NCBI GenBank assembly: GCA_947493005.1
Contig: CANLOY010000006.1
Span: 273,084-337,083 of the forward strand
Source: an uncultured Roseivirga sp.
Lineage (GTDB): Bacteria; Bacteroidota; Bacteroidia; Cytophagales; Cyclobacteriaceae
Direction: 5' to 3'
Length of the DNA: 64,000 nt
Shown here one piece after another: positions 63,401-64,000 of this stretch; within the stretch, counting starts at the first letter, position 1; each line of letters begins with the position of its first letter. The position numbers and the translations under genes are program-made. The notes beneath the pieces are model-generated. The model did not search any database. It was not told where the DNA came from and saw only the letters and a list, made by a program, of their open reading frames with translations.

Positions 63401-64000
63401 ATTGATGGTAAATTGTGCTGCATCTGCTCCTCCTAATGTGTAGGTCAATGTGCCTACCGGTGTGTCTCCTGATAAACTCGGAGTCACACTAGTGTAAACA
63501 GCATTCTCTGCTATTATAGCATCTGCTATCGCATCAATGGTGAAGTTGATCGCTTCCACCTCATCAGTAACTGTTACTGTCCAGCTTTCGCTGGCAGTGT
63601 TACTGTTACTATCTGTAGCTGTGATCGTCACTTCATAAACATTATCCGCATTGGCATCTGCTGGCGACTCAAAGTCCCTGGCAATCATGCTTACTACTCC
63701 TGTAGCTGCATTGATGGTAAACTGTGCTGCATCTGCTCCTCCTAATGTGTAGGTCAATGTGCCTACCGGTGTGTCTCCTGATAAACTCGGAGTCACACTA
63801 GTGTAAACAGCATTCTCTGCTACACTCACATCAGCTATCGCATCAATGGTGAAACTGATCGCTTCTACCTCATCAGTAACTGTTACTGTCCAGCTTTCGC
63901 TTGCAGTGTTACTGTTACTATCTGTAGCTGTGATCGTCACTTCATAAACATTATCCGCATTTGCATCTGCTGGAGACTCGAAGTTTCTTGCCACCATGCT
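57437..64000 (-). CDS. Giant cadherin/Ig-repeat adhesin with type B T9SS sorting domain, N-terminus beyond the window
   Basis: The frame is open to the window edge, so at least 2188 residues are present and the start is missing. From N to C: more than ten cadherin-like repeats of exactly 103 residues (motifs DEVEAINFTIDAIADVSVAE and ADAAQFTINAATGVVSM), nine Ig-like (invasin/Big_1-type) domains in alternating subtypes with SPVxADG and NNDGTYxATxTNT motifs, a run of thrombospondin type 3-like calcium loops (DSDGDGAPD, DTDGDGIPDFQDEDDDGDG), and a gliding-motility-type C-terminal domain (FSPNGDGINDFLQIEGIEDF ... GTYFYVIDLKNGKGVISGFL). It is probably a SprB-like surface adhesin, calcium-stiffened and secreted with the downstream PorP/SprF protein. 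Confidence 0.92.
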   Translation of the reverse strand, partial: SMVARNFESPADANADNVYEVTITATDSNSNTASESWTVTVTDEVEAISFTIDAIADVSVAENAVYTSVTPSLSGDTPVGTLTYTLGGADAAQFTINAATGVVSMIARDFESPADANADNVYEVTITATDSNSNTASESWTVTVTDEVEAINFTIDAIADAIIAENAVYTSVTPSLSGDTPVGTLTYTLGGADAAQFTINAATGVVSMVARDFESAADANADNVYEVTITATDSNSNTASESWTVTVTDEVEAINFTIDAIADASVAENATYASVTPSLSGDIPVGTLTYTLGGADAAQFTINAATGVVSMVARNFESPADANADNVYEVTITATDGNSNTASESWVVTVTDEVEAINFTIDAIADVSIVENVGYTGVIPVLSGDTPSGSVAYTLGGADATQFTINSVNGLVSMIARDFESPADANADNIYEVEIIATDDAGNTDSESWTVTVTDELEAINFTIDAIADVSVAENATYASVTPSLSGDTPVGTLTYTLGGADAAQFTINAATGVVSMVARNFESPADANADNIYEVTIIATDASANTDSESWTVTVTDEVEAINFTIDAIADVSVAENAVYTSVTPSLSGDTPVGTLTYTLGGADAAQFTFNAATGIVSMVARDFESPADANADNIYEVEIRATDEAGNTDSESWTVIVTDEVEAINFTIDAIADVNVAENAVYTSVTPSLSGDTPVGILTYTLGGADAVQFTINAATGVVNMVGRNFESPADANADNIYEVTIIATDSDGNSANEGWTVTVTDEVETINLTIDAIADASIAENAIYTSVTPVLSGDTPSGALTYRLGGADAAQFTINAATGVVSMVGRNFESPADANADNIYEVTVIATDEEANTDSESWTVTVTDEVEPINFTIDAIADVSVAENAVYTSVTPTLLGDTPSGALTYRLGGADAAQFTINATTGVVSMVGRNFESPADTNGDNIYEVTIIATDAVGNTDSESWTVTVTDEVESINFTIDAIADVSVAENAAYTSVTPSLSGDTPVGTLIYTLGGADAAQFTINAATGVISMIARDFESPADTNADNIYEVTVVATDAFGNNDSESWTVTVTDEDETIVFSANATIVASSPVAADGTSTSTVTVQLADGNGNNLTTSGGTLTLSSTGSALVSSVTDNNDGTYSATVTNTLAETVTITGTLNGVSISDNATIEFIPVNTNTADATNANTTIEAISPVLADGVAQSTITVRLADSNGNLLTASGGTVTLASTGSAAISSVIDNNDGSYSATMTNTTVEIVTITGALDGVTITNNAQVSFVNPTTITVVPSVDESSIDAESPVVADGSSTSTVTVQLRDATGAVYTSSGGVVTLSATGSAVLSAVTDNNNGTYTATLTNTVAETVIVSGRLAGALISDNAAITFNPVNTNTGDPANVNSTIEATSPVLADGNSQSIVTVRLSDASGNMLTTSGGTVALSVTGSAVLSAVTDNNDGSYSATITNTVAEIVAVSGTLNGDAMVNDAEVIFTDPATITILPSVVQSTISSNSPVAADGSSISTVTVQLRNHTGALYTSSGGVVTLSATGSAVLSTVTDNGDGTYTATVTNTIAETVVVSARLAGSLITDNTAIVFTPINVNPADPTSINSTIEATSPILADGVAESIVTVRLSDADGNFLTASGGTVALATTGSAIVSSVVDNNDGTYSATLTNTVIETVVVSGTLNGEAMADNAEVTFVSPTTVTVVPSTELSSITAESPIVADGVAASTIRVQLRDANGALFTTSGGAITLTVSGSASLSAVTDNNDGTYTATITNTVAETVSIAGRLNGTLLSDNATVEFVPGPADPTNVNTIITATDFIVADGSQASIVTVQLADANGNLLTASGGTVTLTSTGSAIVSAVTDNNNGTYTAAVTNTVIETVTLAGQINGSDIVDNASITFISGPISGGASGTEISGTNLTDVDDDGIEESTVSIQLKDASGNNLAIPGVNVSFANTGSATLSESTVLTDANGQASITVTNTVAEDVNVTATVDHDNDLNTAQIAIQNGSPLIINFIPKDSDGDGAPDANEDTNGDGDPTNDDTDGDGIPDFQDEDDDGDGISSVAEDLNGDGNLYNDDSDGDGIPNFLDKFEAAEVNKTFSPNGDGINDFLQIEGIEDFPNNEVRLFNRAGSLVFEMKGYNNQDRVWNGYANKGLLRSSSEGLPNGTYFYVIDLKNGKGVISGFLMIKR
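58300..60780 (-). repeat. Alternating Ig-like (Big_1-type) repeat domains
   Basis: Eight domains of about 95-105 residues with SP(V/I)xADG...TVTVQL or TVTVRL, and NNDGTYxAT...TNT...ET(V/I). They alternate between a type with QLRDATGAVYTSSGG and a type with RLSDASGNMLTTSGG, so the unit of duplication seems to be a two-domain pair. The ninth, most C-terminal domain (about 58010-58300) is divergent (VDDDGIEESTVSIQLKDA). Confidence 0.85.
60781..64000 (-). repeat. Tandem 309-bp (103-codon) cadherin-like repeats
   Basis: The conserved CATCAG-type segment recurs at 60781, 61090, 61399, 61708, 62017, 62326, 62635, 62944, 63253, 63562 and 63871: ten intervals, all exactly 309 bases. No interval contains an indel. 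The repeats continue beyond the window. The units nearest 64000 look more alike than those nearest 60781. Confidence 0.95.

Overview
The window reads as chromosomal DNA of a Bacteroidota bacterium, most likely a free-living, probably marine Cytophagales-type organism. Evidence: two very large surface proteins ending in type IX secretion (T9SS) sorting domains (one type A, one type B), a PorP/SprF partner protein, many lipoproteins and outer-membrane barrels, FtsX/MacB-type 786-residue permeases, AT-rich DNA and weak Shine-Dalgarno signals. No rRNA, tRNA, CRISPR array or prophage was seen.

Layout. 1-6.1 kb (+): end of a sigma-54 activator, its NtrY-like histidine kinase, an orphan acyl carrier protein, an LpxH-like phosphoesterase, a TlpA-like thioredoxin lipoprotein and an MsrB-MsrA fusion. 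6.1-14.2 kb (-): penicillin-binding protein 1C and a thioester-containing alpha-2-macroglobulin lipoprotein, a periplasmic defence/repair pair. 14.5-18.8 kb: small secreted proteins, an ABC permease and a lone receiver. 18.7-23.8 kb (-): a tightly packed eight-gene respiratory operon with a group III truncated hemoglobin, a four-helix membrane protein, a cbb3-type (C-family) oxidase subunit I with an unusual N-terminal extension, a CcoO-like cytochrome carrying an extra C-terminal heme c domain, two small membrane proteins, a hypothetical protein and a cupin. A Crp/Fnr-type palindrome lies just upstream of it. 24.1-25.8 kb (+): a hipBA toxin-antitoxin module with four operator-like repeats. 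25.8-27.3 kb: a secreted protein, an intact Crp/Fnr regulator and a broken 3' copy of a Crp gene.

27.3-30.9 kb is the most unusual part. It holds two 644-bp REP-associated tyrosine transposase (RAYT) elements, each bounded by inverted copies of the same 24-bp perfect palindrome. Further palindrome copies separate small genes, two of which are paralogous membrane proteins, so a cassette appears to have been duplicated. A WYL regulator and a SnoaL-like protein close the region.

31-43.8 kb is mostly housekeeping and accessory metabolism: pyruvate carboxylase, a GNAT acetyltransferase, an alpha/beta hydrolase, an ECF sigma factor with its membrane partner, a cyclase-family hydrolase, a SolA-like flavoprotein oxidase, a 50-residue PspC-like protein, a second FtsX-type permease and a small barrel. 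43.8-64 kb (-) is surface-structure DNA. It has a ~2670-residue T9SS type A protein with an FG-GAP propeller protein and two tandem DUF6089-like outer-membrane proteins, then an operon of a giant cadherin/Ig-repeat adhesin (its start lies beyond the window), a PorP/SprF protein and a barrel-OmpA fusion. The adhesin's cadherin-like repeats keep an exact 309-bp period through ten complete units.
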